From NCBI GenBank assembly GCA_000697455.1, contig JNET01030215.1:1-64000 (forward strand): a stretch of 64,000 nucleotides of DNA, read 5' to 3'. Shown here piece by piece: positions 10,805 through 22,620 of this stretch (within the stretch, counting starts at the first letter, position 1; each line of letters begins with the position of its first letter). The translations under genes were made by a program, and so were the position numbers. This stretch comes from Basidiobolus heterosporus B8920 (Eukaryota > Basidiobolomycota > Basidiobolomycetes > Basidiobolales > Basidiobolaceae). The notes beneath the pieces were generated by a model. It did not search any database, was not told the DNA's origin, and worked only from the letters and a program-made list of their open reading frames with translations.

Positions 10805-12731
10805 ATGGAATCTACTGACTGTTGTAAGATCGAATATGCTTTTCGGCACGATCCCTTCAAAATAACAGGCTCCCAAAAAACCAGTGATAACGGTGGAAGT
10901 CCTTACGTCGCTTATATAATAAGCTTTGGCGTAAGTTTGACCGCTTTGATAGGAAGATTTGCACAAAACATCTTGTATTAACTTGTACTTTTTCCTCTTA
11001 AGAACTTTGAGGTAAAGCGTAGATATTCCGAATTTGAATCTTTAAGAAACGCACTTTGTAAACTTCACCCTAGTTGTATTGTTCCACCCATACCCAGAAA
11101 ACATTCCATCGGTAAGGAGGGGCTCAAGTTCTTGAAATTATTTTCTGCTAACCACCTTCTCTTAGCGCATTATGCTACACTGCAAAATCGGAAAGATGAT
11201 ATTTTAATGATAGAAAAACGCAAACGTATGTTACAAACCTTTTTGAATCGTGTGAGAGAACATCCAATGTTATCTCAGGAGCATGTATTTCACCGGTTCT
11301 TGGAAAATGTGTCATGGGTATGATTGCGGTTTTCTAGTGTCAATTTCATCGAATAAGCAACGCTCATTATGAAATTCTTAGGCAGAGGTATTACATTCCC
11401 CACCGTTAAGTAATTTACCCAAGAATCTCCTCCAAACGCCGCCCTCGCCGGTGGTCGCCTCTCAAAGTCAAGCTAGCCCTTCACCATTGCCTACACCCAG
11501 CTCACTTCAACAATTGAAAAAGCCAGATCCTCGTTTTCTCGAGTGTGAGCTTTATACTAACAAGTTCTCCAATCATATCACCGTTCTTGAAAGAACTCAA
11601 AGGAAGGTGACGAAGAAGATTGCAGGTAAGCAGGACAGCCCTTGAAAGATTACACTGCTTGACACCTAATGTGCCTTCTAGATCTTGCGAATGATTATGC
11701 TGAGCTTGGTGCGGTTTTCAATGGGTTCAGCCTTAATGAAACAGACACTTTAGCTAATGCAATCGAACGTATCGGGCAAGCTGTAGATACAACATTTATG
11801 TCTACAGGGTCAATGGTCAGTATTAATTATTGGCGTTCACGATAGCACATCCATCATTTCCATTAAACCTCTTCGACATGAAATAGGTAACTACGCTAGA
11901 GTCTGAATTCACTGAACCGTTGCAAGAATACGTTCAATTCTCATCTATCATCAAGAAGCTGCTCAAGTATCGTCACCTGAAACACCTGCAACTTGAAAGC
12001 ACTTCCGACTCCTTGGCCAATAAACGTACATACCTCAATGAGTTGGAGCTTGCTGAAGAGGAATCCAAGAGACTAGAGGAGGTTTTGAAGAAAGCAGCCG
12101 TGCTAGACGAGAATGAGGACGTCTTGGAGGCCGCTGTTCCAACTGCACCTGTAAATAGTGAGGAAGTCCTTGCCGATTACGAAGCCGCCGAGCATGAGAT
12201 TAATCCCACGGAGTCACCAAAGCCTACTCCACCTTCATCGACAGCCTCAGCTAGATCCTCCGCATCAGGCACCTCCAGGAAGAAGAGCAGTGCTTCCTTT
12301 TTAAATCGTATCAGCTATACCATTCATGGGATCATGGATGTTGACCCAGAGGCAACCCGACGGAATAACATTGGCAGAACACGAGAACAAATCACAATGG
12401 TATCCACAGCCCTTAATTACTGAGCATTCTTCGAATCCCCAAGTAACAAGAATATTTGTGTATTTTAGTTGGAGGAGCAGTTAGAAGCGATCAATGTTGA
12501 ACTGGCGGAGATTTCATCCAGTATACAGCTTGATCTAGATCGATTCCAAAAACGTAAAGAATTGGACTTGCGCAATATGCTACTTGCTTATGCTAAAGCT
12601 CAGATCAAATGGTGTCAAAAGGTAAGCAATTTCCAATGGAGTCTCAACGAGCCCACACAATTGAACCTTTTACGTAGAATCTAGAACCATGGGAGGAAGC
12701 TCAGGAAGAGGTAAACCGAATCTGTAGCTAG
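10805..12731 (+). CDS. SNX41: Sorting nexin Snx41/Atg20-type (PX-BAR)
   Basis: Seven exons: 10805-10930, 11003-11317, 11382-11625, 11682-11815, 11887-12399, 12469-12621 and 12678-12731, about 512 aa. The PX domain (residues about 15-145) shows RRYSEFESLRNAL, the PPIPRKHS loop, KRKRMLQTFLNRV and FHRFLE; the Arg in RRYSEF is the usual PI3P contact. A Pro/Ser linker follows, then a long helical BAR-like region with an insert rich in Ala, Pro and Ser (about 340-390), as known in Atg20/Snx41. The family works with Snx4/Atg24 in endosome-to-Golgi retrieval and selective autophagy. The ATG at 10805 gives a compact N-terminus; the frame is open further upstream to 10673 without another clear ATG. Confidence 0.88.
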
Positions 12732-12972
12732 TACTTTCCGTTTAGTGGGCCTTTACTTGACATCTGTACTTGATCTTTAAAACTACTTGGTGATCGAATC
12801 TGTGCTAATAAATACCAATGTTCATCGATTAATCCATCAATCCTAATTGGCTCTAGCATTGGCCATCGCTATGATTTCAACCAACTCGTGTGCGTAATCT
12901 AAAGTAAGTGTTGATTTAGATTTGTTTTGTAGTTTAGAAAGGAACGAGGTTTACCTACCGTTTGGTGTGAGA

Positions 12973-14032
12973 ATGAAGAACCCTACAAACTTTCCAAAAT
13001 TACCAAACCTACTAACTTCGGTAGGACAAGTAGCTCTAGCTTTTACCTCTTTACTGTTTCTACCTGGATACTCCTTATTCGAGAAGCCAACGGAATGTTT
13101 AGATTGGACGAACACCATATTATTCGTTTCTAGAGTGCTATTATTATTGAGTGGTTGGTTATATGTGGAGAAAGTTGATAAGAACAAAAAAAAAGCTAGT
13201 GCCGCTTCACCGAAAAAGAAGGCGATGGTATGTCAAGGCTTAACGAGAAGGTTTCCCCATGGAAACTCTTCTTCGTTAATAGAAAGAATAGAGTAAAAAC
13301 TTCTGTCACGCGTTTGAACTCTCTAACTGATGGCCTACTTTTATTAGCGTTCATTCACCGCTTGCTTATTAACTTTCGTTGGTATCCTCCTGTTTCATAC
13401 TTTGGCCGTACTCTTTGGCGCTCCCTTAACTGAGTAAGCTATCTGACGCTGAGGAAATTTTATAAAATGAATCAACTTTAAATTTCAAAACGTTCTCAAA
13501 GAATGGTAGAGCACACATGGTCAGGCTCCATGTATATCTCGCTTCTCTTGGTGTTTCCAGCAAGTGCGGTCCTCCGGACTGACAGTAGTGCATGGATTCG
13601 AGTATTCTTACAAACAGGGTAGGTAGCTTCACCTTACAAGTCAAGAAGTCTTCCTCCCCTAGGGATTTGGCCGCGTCCAAACTATCTGTTTGACTTTGTA
13701 AAATGAATTGAAACTAAACCCAAAATCTCCTTTTTAACCAGTCCAGAGAACTATAGTGAGCGTTTCGCTTATTACCCGTTGGTGTCAGGAATTTTTGGTG
13801 CATGGCTTGGTGCTATTGTCATTCCTTTAGATTGGGATAGACCTTGGCAGGTAGATAGAGCTTTTTTCTACTCCACTGTTGTTATCCTTATATTTTCTAA
13901 CTAAAAAACCAATAGGCTTGGCCGATCCCATGTGTGTTGGGATCTCTTCTAGGATATACTGTCGGGATATTCTTAGCTTTATTGAAACAAGATTTGGATC
14001 CAAAGAAACTAGGAAAGCAGAGAACAGAATGA
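12973..14032 (+). CDS. GPI11: GPI ethanolamine-phosphate transfer subunit (PIG-F)
   Basis: Five exons, 12973-13227, 13348-13433, 13502-13618, 13742-13850 and 13916-14032, give about 227 aa. The protein is highly hydrophobic, with about six membrane segments. The family signature AVLFGAPLTE is present, followed by a TM segment, then [22 protein letters not shown] and a short Lys-rich cytosolic tail. Gpi11/PIG-F sits in the ER membrane and stabilises the GPI7 and GPI13 (PIG-G, PIG-O) ethanolamine-phosphate transferases. The start is the first ATG in the frame; a noncoding leader exon spliced near 12904-12931 is possible. It converges with the MATH-BTB gene, about 220 bp apart. Confidence 0.9.
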
Positions 14033-14252
14033 TTTTCGAGAATACAAGAAAAGATTTATCTAGTATAAATAAAAGAGCTCGTAAACCATACAATGTATAC
14101 AAATATGAATGTACAACTCTCTTCGTACTCAATATAATGATGATATCCATTAAGCTTAAAGGGTCGCGTAGACGTAGAGAGCATGGCGATAAAGAATAGA
14201 TTAAACAACGTAGGAAGTAACTAGCAAATATCGTGAAAATCGAACGACTCTT

Positions 14253-15485
14253 CTACGAATAGGTGATGTCCAACTCCGAAGGAACATCATCACTGCTTAC
14301 ACTAAGGCTTTCGCTTGGATCCGAGTTCTTTTTCGTTGACAAGCGCTGATAGATCTCTCGTTCTGAGGCACCAGTTCTGGCCATCATGACGCCATTAAAC
14401 AACAACAGAATCAACGGGCCGTCTCCACTGTTCAGCAGAGTCATGAACGGATCCGATTGCTGGACATCTAACCAGTGCTTTGCTACAAACAGACAAATTT
14501 TCGCTAGCACCCGACAAAGCTCATATCGGTAGGCAAAATGTAACAATTGATCATAGTTTTTCATGGACACTATGGTCACCAGTATCTTCTCTATCCATCG
14601 GCACAACTCAGGCAATTCATACATGTCCGAGAGTGTGTAGACTTCGGACAGGTACTCAAAAGAGAGCTTACCAGTATCTTCAGCGTCTCGCGGTTTCATT
14701 TCCTCCAAGTCAAATTCAAAGCAGCCAGTATAGATGTACTTGAAAACAGCAAAGACTGCCTCGTATTTGAACCCGGGAAGGTGGATGCTGTGCTGGGTAC
14801 TTTCACACATGTTCGATGTTTGAAACATGGCCCTGAAATAGCTGCTTCGGCAGCACAACAAGAATTTTGTGGCATACAGAGTTCTCCCATCTACGGTAAA
14901 TTCGACATCACTAAAGCTCGGGTCGTTTAATTTATCTTCGAACTGGGGCACATAGTAACTAGGTGGATCGAATATCTCCGGACACGAAAGATCAGTGATA
15001 CTCTTGCCAGAGTCATCCAAATGAAAGTCCCCGTATTCAGTTTCGATATTTACGTCAATGAAATACAACTCCACCCCGACGATAAAGCTATTTCGCTCTC
15101 CCAACAATTCGTAAAGTTCTCTTCTATCAACAAACCTTTCAAACCCTTGGGATTGCTTTTCACTAAACACTCTTCTACTGGTGAACTTTTTTAGTTTTCG
15201 TTTTAAGCCTGCGTCCAATTTTAAGTAAATACAAAATTCCACCTCTTTAGGACAAGGTAAGCGGGTCGGTCTTAAATAAACTGACACAAAGTTTTCGTGT
15301 TCATCGTAGCCGATAGGATAGATCTCCAACCGCCAGATAGTGTCTACTATGAGAAATTCCGAAGTGCATATTTTACGTGTAGTGATGTCATGGAAGTTTT
15401 TGACTTCCCATTGAAACGAGTAATACATATGTGAGTCAGAAACAATTGGCTTCTTGCGTCCTGGGTTCATATCCAGAGTAGTCAT
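14253..15485 (-). CDS. MATH-BTB domain protein
   Basis: Single-exon 410-aa protein. Residues about 20-165 fit a MATH/TRAF-C domain (YYSFQWEVKNF at its start, LEIYPIGYDEHENFVSVYL in the middle). A BTB/POZ domain follows at about 190-300 (LNDPSFSDVEFTVDGRTLYA, FLLCCRSSYFRAMFQ, FKYEAVFAVFKYIYTG), then a helical BACK-like tail and a Ser/Asp-rich end. This SPOP-like order suggests a substrate adaptor for a cullin-3 ubiquitin ligase: MATH binds the substrate and BTB binds Cul3. The target is unknown. There are no introns, unlike most neighbours. Confidence 0.9.
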   Translation of the reverse strand: MTTLDMNPGRKKPIVSDSHMYYSFQWEVKNFHDITTRKICTSEFLIVDTIWRLEIYPIGYDEHENFVSVYLRPTRLPCPKEVEFCIYLKLDAGLKRKLKKFTSRRVFSEKQSQGFERFVDRRELYELLGERNSFIVGVELYFIDVNIETEYGDFHLDDSGKSITDLSCPEIFDPPSYYVPQFEDKLNDPSFSDVEFTVDGRTLYATKFLLCCRSSYFRAMFQTSNMCESTQHSIHLPGFKYEAVFAVFKYIYTGCFEFDLEEMKPRDAEDTGKLSFEYLSEVYTLSDMYELPELCRWIEKILVTIVSMKNYDQLLHFAYRYELCRVLAKICLFVAKHWLDVQQSDPFMTLLNSGDGPLILLLFNGVMMARTGASEREIYQRLSTKKNSDPSESLSVSSDDVPSELDITYS

Positions 15486-15944
15486 TTTGAAGGAATAGGG
15501 TATTGACCTTTCTTTTCACCTTGTTCAGTATTCCCTTGTGAACTAAGTTGCTGTTGTCTCTACTGGCTTTGTAAACAATCTGGTCACGTTTATACTTGCG
15601 ACTGCTATGTGAACTGAAAGAAATTAAACTCACGGACACAAAGAATAGTCAGTTCAAGGGCTGGGATATTATTGCGCATAAAAAAAGTACGGGGCTCAAA
15701 AGGCAAGATTGGAAGTCACGGGAATTCCCATTTAATACGTGTGACATTAAAGTATAAATAGGATTAAACAGGGCTAAACAAACCTATGAATATATTGATC
15801 TGGATGCTGATTGAATTAGTATTAAAAACCCACAGGAAGATCCAAATAAAGATCCACATAAGAATCCCCATTTCATCCAGTAATTGTGGAAGACTAATAA
15901 AGAATGGACGAGCGATGCATTGGTGATCCCTAGGGAACGAGAGT
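15486..15944. other. Intergenic, nothing recognised
   Basis: 459 bp between two minus-strand genes (MATH-BTB downstream, MCU upstream), AT-rich, with only short chance frames. It should hold the MATH-BTB promoter and the MCU 3' end. Confidence 0.5.
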
Positions 15945-17137
15945 TCAGTTGTAACTGGATTTGATTCGATCCATTTCATCTCGAACTCGATTGGCTTGCT
16001 GAGTCAAATGCTGGTAAAGGTTGATGTTAAGTCCATTCTCAACATAGAGTTCAAGTTGGCGTTGAGTAGCCGCCATGTTCGACACTGAATCCGTGTTAAA
16101 TTCTCGCTTGGTGACCAGAAAATAAAGGTACCCAACGGTGGCCATCCCGATACCCGAGAAGTAGGTGAAAGGCTCCATGACTGATCATTGACAAAGTTAG
16201 ACAATCCATTGACTACAATACCTGAAAAATGCAATCCTTACCACCCCAGCCTAAATCAATCCAGACAAGCTTCGCCATGACAATCCAGTAAGTACACAAG
16301 CCAGTAAATCCACCAACTGAGATTATTTGGGATGTTCGGTTAGCCTGGACATCGCACTTCTTCTTCACCTGATCCAAGGCACCAAGGCGAGATTGAAGGT
16401 TGATCAGTTGACTGCGTAGACTTGCGGTGCGTTCTAGATACCAAGTGATTAGCAAAATATTTACCGATAGAGTGGGGGGGGGTTCAAAGAACGGACGAGA
16501 TTATACTGTAAAGAGTTCTTACCTTCGAATGATGGCATACGAATAAGAATCTTAACACCATCCACAACGATGTAGAACGATTTTGCGTCAGACATGGTTG
16601 ATTCCTGGATTAAATCGCCTACAGAGGCACCAGCTGTCCACCGAGCCCCAACAGACAAGTTTTTTAAAGAGTCATGAATATGTATCAGCCGGATATCCCC
16701 ACCATGCTCACGAAGCTGATAATACAAATTAGAAAGGGTCAACTCAGGATGTAGCATAAAGCTATATTCCTTCATCTCGTCAAGGCTACCCTGAATAGGT
16801 AGAGGTATGGTTAGTCTTGGTAGTCCATTACTAACCGCAAACTCGATATGACCTAGAGATATACAGTATCTGAATGAGCAATATAGACCCTTAGGGTAAT
16901 TGGTTTGAGTGAGACTTAACCTTGAGGAAGTTTCTCTCCTTCAACCTCAAGAAGGCCATTACTAGATATCTCTGCATTTCGTGAACTGTACATCCTGGTC
17001 GATGACAACAATGAGGGCAAAATATTGCGCCCCCAAGACCTATAAGCACTCTTTTGTGACAGATAAGGAGTAGTGATACATTGACGAGAAGCTAGATTGA
17101 GGGAAACTCTCCCAAGGCTAAACAGTTTTGAGCTCAT
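15945..17137 (-). CDS. MCU: Mitochondrial calcium uniporter pore subunit, altered pore motif
   Basis: Four exons, 17137-16921, 16852-16523, 16433-16242 and 16180-15945, give about 324 aa. The first about 50 residues are an Arg/Ser-rich mitochondrial presequence. Next come the N-terminal domain, a coiled coil, TM1 (IISVGGFTGLCTYWIVMAKL), the pore loop, TM2 (GIGMATVGYLYFLVTKREF) and a second coiled coil. The loop aligns without gaps to human WWEYSWDIMEPVTYF but reads WIDLGWGVMEPFTYF: the Asp of the WDxMEP filter is Gly, while the Glu is kept. Intron 3 (16241-16181, donor GTAAGG) splits the codon just after that Gly. The channel admits Ca2+ across the inner mitochondrial membrane; conduction by this variant is uncertain. 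Neither EMRE nor MICU is in the window. Confidence 0.92.
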
Positions 17138-17403
17138 GATAGTATTATCCCTTTTTGTTCACTAAAAGATATCTATAGGTAGGACTTGAGGCAAGGAGAC
17201 CGTATAGTTAGAAATTGGAGATTCATTCATTCACAATCGAATATTGAGCATTTACTTTTTTAGACACATTATAACTCATGATTCTAGGAATATCCTAGTT
17301 TCAATTCAACCCAGAAAAATTTAATCATCACTTAGAGAAATAGACTAACCAATAACCACAGCTACGTACTTTATTCTTCTTCAGCCAGAACCCATACTCA
17401 ACC

Positions 17404-17832
17404 ATGACCACCACAGTTTCTCCATCAAAGACAGTTAAAGGTCCTGAAACTTCTCAGGCGGTACCAAAGTAAGCATATTTAATCTATTGCAGCTACGTTA
17501 GCTCGGGTTAATCAGGTACCATTTGTTAATCCATGTTGTTCAAGACGCATCATAGCCAAGATATTCCTCTTGACCGCGGCTATACTGTTTGGCCCTATCA
17601 TATCCTACTTCCTCACTTTGAATACCGTATTTAGTGGTAAGAAAGATTTACTTTGAATGAGTACTGGTAATCTTGACATTCCTCTTACCCGGCTAATTTA
17701 TTTTCAGGAAACAAAATATATGCTGCCGGGTTTGCTGCTGTCCTGGCGAATATTGCAGTAGTTGTTTATCTTGTTATGGCCTTCTCAGAAGATAGCTCTT
17801 CTCAAGAAACACCAAAAGCAAAGGAATCGTGA
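17404..17832 (+). CDS. VMA21: V-ATPase assembly factor Vma21
   Basis: Too short and split to appear as one frame. Proposed exons are 17404-17468, 17545-17636 and 17708-17832, giving about 93 aa. Two membrane segments (IFLLTAAILFGPIISYFL and FAAVLANIAVVVYLVMAF) are joined by a short loop with SGNKIYAAGFAA, as in Vma21. The protein ends KAKES, which fits the KXKXX ER-retrieval signal expected for this ER-resident V0 assembly chaperone. The first acceptor (17544) is the only one I found that keeps frame; the closer AG at 17516 leads to a stop. It is divergent from MCU, with 266 bp between the starts. Confidence 0.82.
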
Positions 17833-18270
17833 GTCCAATATCGCTCGAAAGTTCAACTATCGTTGCGCTTTGTAATATTTAACACGTCGAACTTAGAAAC
17901 TAGAGCCGAATAAATTTGAACTCTGTGAAATCTTTAATCATAGAAGCTTGGCTAGAAAGAATTTACTAGGTGAAGATAGATAGAGTGACGTAAAAACAAC
18001 ACACGTATTGAATGCTTTTAATTCCCAAACTTCCCACGGCACAAGGGCCTGAAGAATAAATGTTTGAAAGGGGCTCTACTGTTGGAGGATCTGAGGTGAA
18101 TGGCTCAAAACTAATGAAATAAAATCGTTGGTGTTTAAATTCGGATGAGATGGTTGAGTAAGTTATTGAGCACCCTAGCAAGTACCCTAGTATTCAACAA
18201 GGCATTATAGATATATATATATATATAAGTTAACTGGATATAGGGTTGTCAAAATTCAATGAGAGACGAG
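17833..18270. other. Convergent intergenic region with (TA)n
   Basis: 438 bp between the VMA21 stop and the PIP5K stop. A TA dinucleotide run of about 20 bp lies near 18209-18228. A 71-codon minus-strand frame at 17966-18181 has no recognisable features. Confidence 0.5.
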
Positions 18271-21153
18271 TCATGCTAGTTTTTTGTCGCTCTTATGGTT
18301 GCCTCGCCGTACACTCCTGCGACGACGTCGAAATGTTTCGCGTCGTTGGATGTCGTCGTGAATCTTGATAGCCTTGGTCATGAAGTCCATAAATCTATGA
18401 GCGTAGAGAGAGGGGTTCACGGCAGAGATTCCATCCTAAAAGACCCAAGGATATCAGCACGAGTGGGTCACTGTTGTAGAGAACTCTCGACCAATACTGA
18501 CCTTATCATGACTTAAAGATTTCCACATGTGCTCCATTCGTTTGGGGAAGTTGTAGGGAGTAAGAATATCAATGATTCCAACGTAGAAAATGGTATCAGT
18601 GAACACTCCATTCTCATCAGAGCCTGCAAAGCCGCCCTCATTTTGGTAGAAGATACAATTGTTCCGTCTATGGAGAAATACAAAAACCGATTAATTCTCA
18701 TACAATCGTTGGAAAAACACCGACTAAAAATGACGAACTCTCTAAATGCATCCTCAGGAAGTGTAGAGTTCGATGGGCCGAGTGCAACGGGATCCGACTC
18801 AACAATCATCTTTCGAACAGCATCGGGGTGATGAGAACCGCGCTTTCTCGTAGGTTGCCTCTCAAGCTTGTTCGTGTCCGGCTAGAAAATCGGTTAGGAA
18901 TGCTAGTGCTTGGCATGCGTAGTTCAGCGAATTACCTTGAAGACTGAAAGTGTATTGTCTCGAATATTATCTCTGTTGCCACGTTGCTTGTCATGTAGCC
19001 CTACCAGAAGACTATAGTCCATAATTCTAAGCTCCTTCAGTAACTAGAGATCACAACAAGTTAAGAATACAATCGATATGCCAATGCAGTAGAACCTTAC
19101 CTTGACGTCACGTTCCATTTGATCAACAAACAGCTGTCTCTTTCCCGGGCCAATCTCCAATTTACGGCCTTGCTTTTCCCAGTTCAGATCCTTCATAACG
19201 GCATGAGGGCTTCTCTTCAGATCATCCTCGCTAAGCTCACGACCAACCGTTGATCCCTAAGCAAAAGGTCAAAAAACCATTTATGACCGTACAACAGGTA
19301 TCGCGAACCTACCTTTAGATCGTATGTTTCATGAATATCTTTGTTAGGTGGGAAGTTGTTGGCCATGACAATGAAATGGATTTTTCGGCTATGAGGAAGT
19401 TTGACACGGTGAAGCCCGAAGAATCGAGATATCAGAGTGTTGGGGTTTTCTTTGACATGCTATACAAATGAACAATCAGTAAGTGCCGTTCAATGAATTG
19501 CCATCTTCTAGTTATCGTTACTTGGTAATAGTGAGGCAGAATACGACGTAGGAATTTATGTTCTGCGTGATGGATTGTCTTGATGATGAACCGATAGTCT
19601 TGTGAATAATAAAAGAAGCTGCCACTCTTTCCGGGCGAGCCCAACTCTGACAATATGTATCTACTAGTTAGCGAAACCTGAGTGAGTGTGTTAGGGTCGG
19701 GCCAAACTGGTCTATTATAATATTGGCAGTATAAATCAAAATACCAGATATTCTGCGGAATCGATCCCAAATAGCTCTCTTAGATGTCTAAAGATCCAAG
19801 GAGCGTAGTCTTTAAATTTGAAGTCATATTTCGATGACGGAGTCATTTCATTCCCAACGCTATTATGAAAAAATGAGTAATGGACCGGTCCAGGATAGCA
19901 ATAGATCGACTTACATATCAAAGGCCAGCTTGTGAGCAGCTGAAAAATCAAGGTCGTTTACACCCCGCTCCGATTTGGCCGTGCACCGAGATACCTAATG
20001 CAACTATGTAAGTAATTCGATGGTACAGCATTAAACTAACAAGACTGCCCTAACTTACAGCTACACGGATACCAGTAAGCATGTTGTACATGAGAATGTA
20101 ATTTTTATGGTTTTTATCGATTCGAGTTCCAATGGTAACTCGCTGCTCCTCATCAGTCTTCTTTCTTCGGATGGTTCTATGATAAGAGAGCTTCCTGCTC
20201 AGTCGACGGAAGCTCTCAATTGTTTGCTTGATATTATTAGGGTTCTCAAGATCAACAGACTCGGAGGCAACAGACATACTTCGACTTGTACCGGCAAGAT
20301 CATCATTATTTATTCTGGTTGAGGTTCTGGGCATGGTAGAGAACCTTTTCGATTTTCTTCTTTGAATCTTCAAGGTATTATTTCTCGTGATTTGTGATTT
20401 AACTGTTTGATCGGATGTTGATGGAAGAATAAAACTGGTAGGTCGACGATTTATCGAGATAGGACGTCCTAGGCCTCGAAGAGTGCGTGAGTAGGGAAGA
20501 GGTTTTTTTTGGAAAACTTCATCGAAATTTGAGGATTCTTCTAAAGCATGAGGAGCTTCGCAATAGCCCAGGCCAAACTCAGATTCCAGGTGATCAGAAA
20601 AGTTACCTTCTTGCGAAAATAACCCTTCCGAGGTTTCCATTACACTGGAGACGAAATTGGAAGAATTGGGAGTGCTGGGTTCTTCGCCACTAACTTGTTC
20701 TGACTCTTGGCTTACAGAATTCACGGTAGAAGCTATCGACTTAGTATCAGTCCGGGGTAAAGAGCTGCTGCGTGTGGGTAGATTTTCCAACATCTGTATA
20801 TCGCTTTTCCTCTTATATCTTGAGCGACGAGACCAGGTAGCAGAGGCACTCTTTTCCCAATTCACTGCTGATGCTTCAATAGCACCAGTGGAGAAAGAAC
20901 GGAAATTTTTGGGGTTGTACTCTGGCAAGTGTAAATCGTCGTCTACTGCAAGTCGATAATCAGGTGAAAATGTATGTCGCACGTTGCTAACACCATCCAA
21001 ACCTCCATGAGGATTCGTTCCGTTGCCAGAGACGTCAGTAAGACAATCTACAGGTGGGCTATTGGATGTGTGTTGCTTTGTGCCGATAAATAAGTCCTTT
21101 GGAGGACAGTTGATTTCAATGGAAGGTATTCCAACTTCAGTTGAGGCAACCAT
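18271..21153 (-). CDS. MSS4: Phosphatidylinositol 4-phosphate 5-kinase (Mss4/Its3 type)
   Basis: Exon 1 (21153 to about 20054) encodes a long Ser/Thr/Arg-rich N-terminal region ending [20 protein letters not shown], followed by [11 protein letters not shown] across the first intron. Later exons give the kinase core: [38 protein letters not shown] (glycine-rich loop), RFIIKTI with the likely catalytic Lys, [23 protein letters not shown], the [11 protein letters not shown] catalytic segment, and [16 protein letters not shown]. The C-terminus [11 protein letters not shown] is followed by an Arg-rich tail. The enzyme makes PI(4,5)P2 at the plasma membrane and controls actin and cell-wall signalling. 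About seven or eight exons are present. The start is the first Met of exon 1. Confidence 0.94.
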
Positions 21154-22233
21154 TTTCCACTAGAGAATATCACTAGGAATACCGCCAAGGGGATAAATAG
21201 TGATTCTATAGATAATCTAATTTCTACCTACCAGTGGTCACTCAGGCAAACAGGGAATTGCTTACTAAACTATAACTATGGACAGAGGTAGTATCAGGGT
21301 TAAAGGAATACAGCTCACGGCTCACAATGGAAGTGGGAAAGAGATGAATGCACGATAGGGAAAAAGAAATGTCCAACAGAGTAAGAGAAACCTCTGACAG
21401 CAGTTATAGGTGCATTGATCTCCGCTCCACTCCGTTTAATAATAGGATCATTTGATTTTGAGCAATGAACAGGAAATAAAATGCGAGTAGATTAGTATTT
21501 AAGGCTGTTAAGTTTTAATGGTGATCCAACCAACAGGCAGCCTCATAAATTCAATGGCCAGGATAGTAATAGATAATAAAATTCACAGCCAAGATTGGAA
21601 ATCCCAAGTTCACAAATTCTCGGCGTTTCAAAAAGATTTCTTGTCAGCCTCTGTTACATAAACTTGTTGCATCAGATGTCTGATTCGGAGAACGGCTATT
21701 TATGTGATGAGGCTATAGGCTGCCGTGTGTGTTACGAACTAGGTTTGCATACATTGATTTCAATTGTTAGTTCCTTCCATAGAGTCTGACTTGGCTGCAT
21801 CGATGAAATACTGCCAGTCTATTTTTATCCCAAGGGCTGAGTGCATCAAATGATCAGGAGATCGATGATCGTGCTACTCCAGAATATAATCCTGCTCATA
21901 TTGAGACAATCAGGTCAAACTCCGGATAAAAAAACTGGCTTAACCTGGGCCCACTAAGGACCAGTTCAGGGTAGAGAAAATAGTATGGCTTGGCATTTGC
22001 GTTGTCACTGCTCATTCTGCAGGATACATAATCAAGAGTGGCATTCTCTAAAAGCTCAATGGGCCTGCATGATTATCATTTATTGCATTTACTGCTGACC
22101 TACAAAGTTTCTGGTGCAGTACTGAAATTGAGTAGCCATTTGCCATTGTCTAACAATCAATGTTGGAAAGCTTTTGGTACAGTTCATCATGATGAAAGAA
22201 AGAAGCCTGCTTTGATGTATATAAAGTCACTAT
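21154..22233. other. Intergenic, no gene recognised
   Basis: About 1.1 kb upstream of PIP5K. Short frames at 21595-21789 and 22038-22256 lack any recognisable sequence or splice-extended partner. It presumably holds the PIP5K promoter and leader. Confidence 0.45.
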
Positions 22234-22620
22234 TTACAAACTCGATTGATTGGTAGTACATATCGAATTTGCTTCTCGACTTCTGAACCTGCGTGGAGTC
22301 AAAGAAAACCGAATTGTTGATTGACGTGTGCACCCATCTTTACAATCTATAGAAAATCCATGGGTAATGATTTCCTCAAACATATGAGTATGTTTCCGAA
22401 GCTCAGCTTTGGCTTCGGTGAATTCTAGCCTTTCATCATGTGGGTTTCGATTTGGTACTCCCGAGGAATTCGGCTTCTGTTTACGACTTTGAAATATCTT
22501 GGCTAACCATCGAGATGGATTCAATTTCATGCAGCACCATGGACATGGTACGGCTTTGGATACATCCCTTGACTTGGAAGTGAACTTGCGACAAGTACGA
22601 AACTTCTGAAAAGAAATCAT
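22234..22620 (-). CDS. Hypothetical basic Cys-containing protein
   Basis: A 128-codon minus-strand frame with an ATG at 22620. The protein is basic, with a CPWCC cluster near residues 27-31, a further Cys pair (CKDGC) around residue 94, and an Arg-rich stretch (RRFRSREAN). The paired Cys could bind zinc, but the spacing matches no family I know. There is no signal peptide or membrane segment. It is isolated in a gene-poor 2.2-kb region between SPT5 and PIP5K; it could be a fast-evolving gene, an exon or chance. Confidence 0.35.
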   Translation of the reverse strand: MISFQKFRTCRKFTSKSRDVSKAVPCPWCCMKLNPSRWLAKIFQSRKQKPNSSGVPNRNPHDERLEFTEAKAELRKHTHMFEEIITHGFSIDCKDGCTRQSTIRFSLTPRRFRSREANSICTTNQSSL

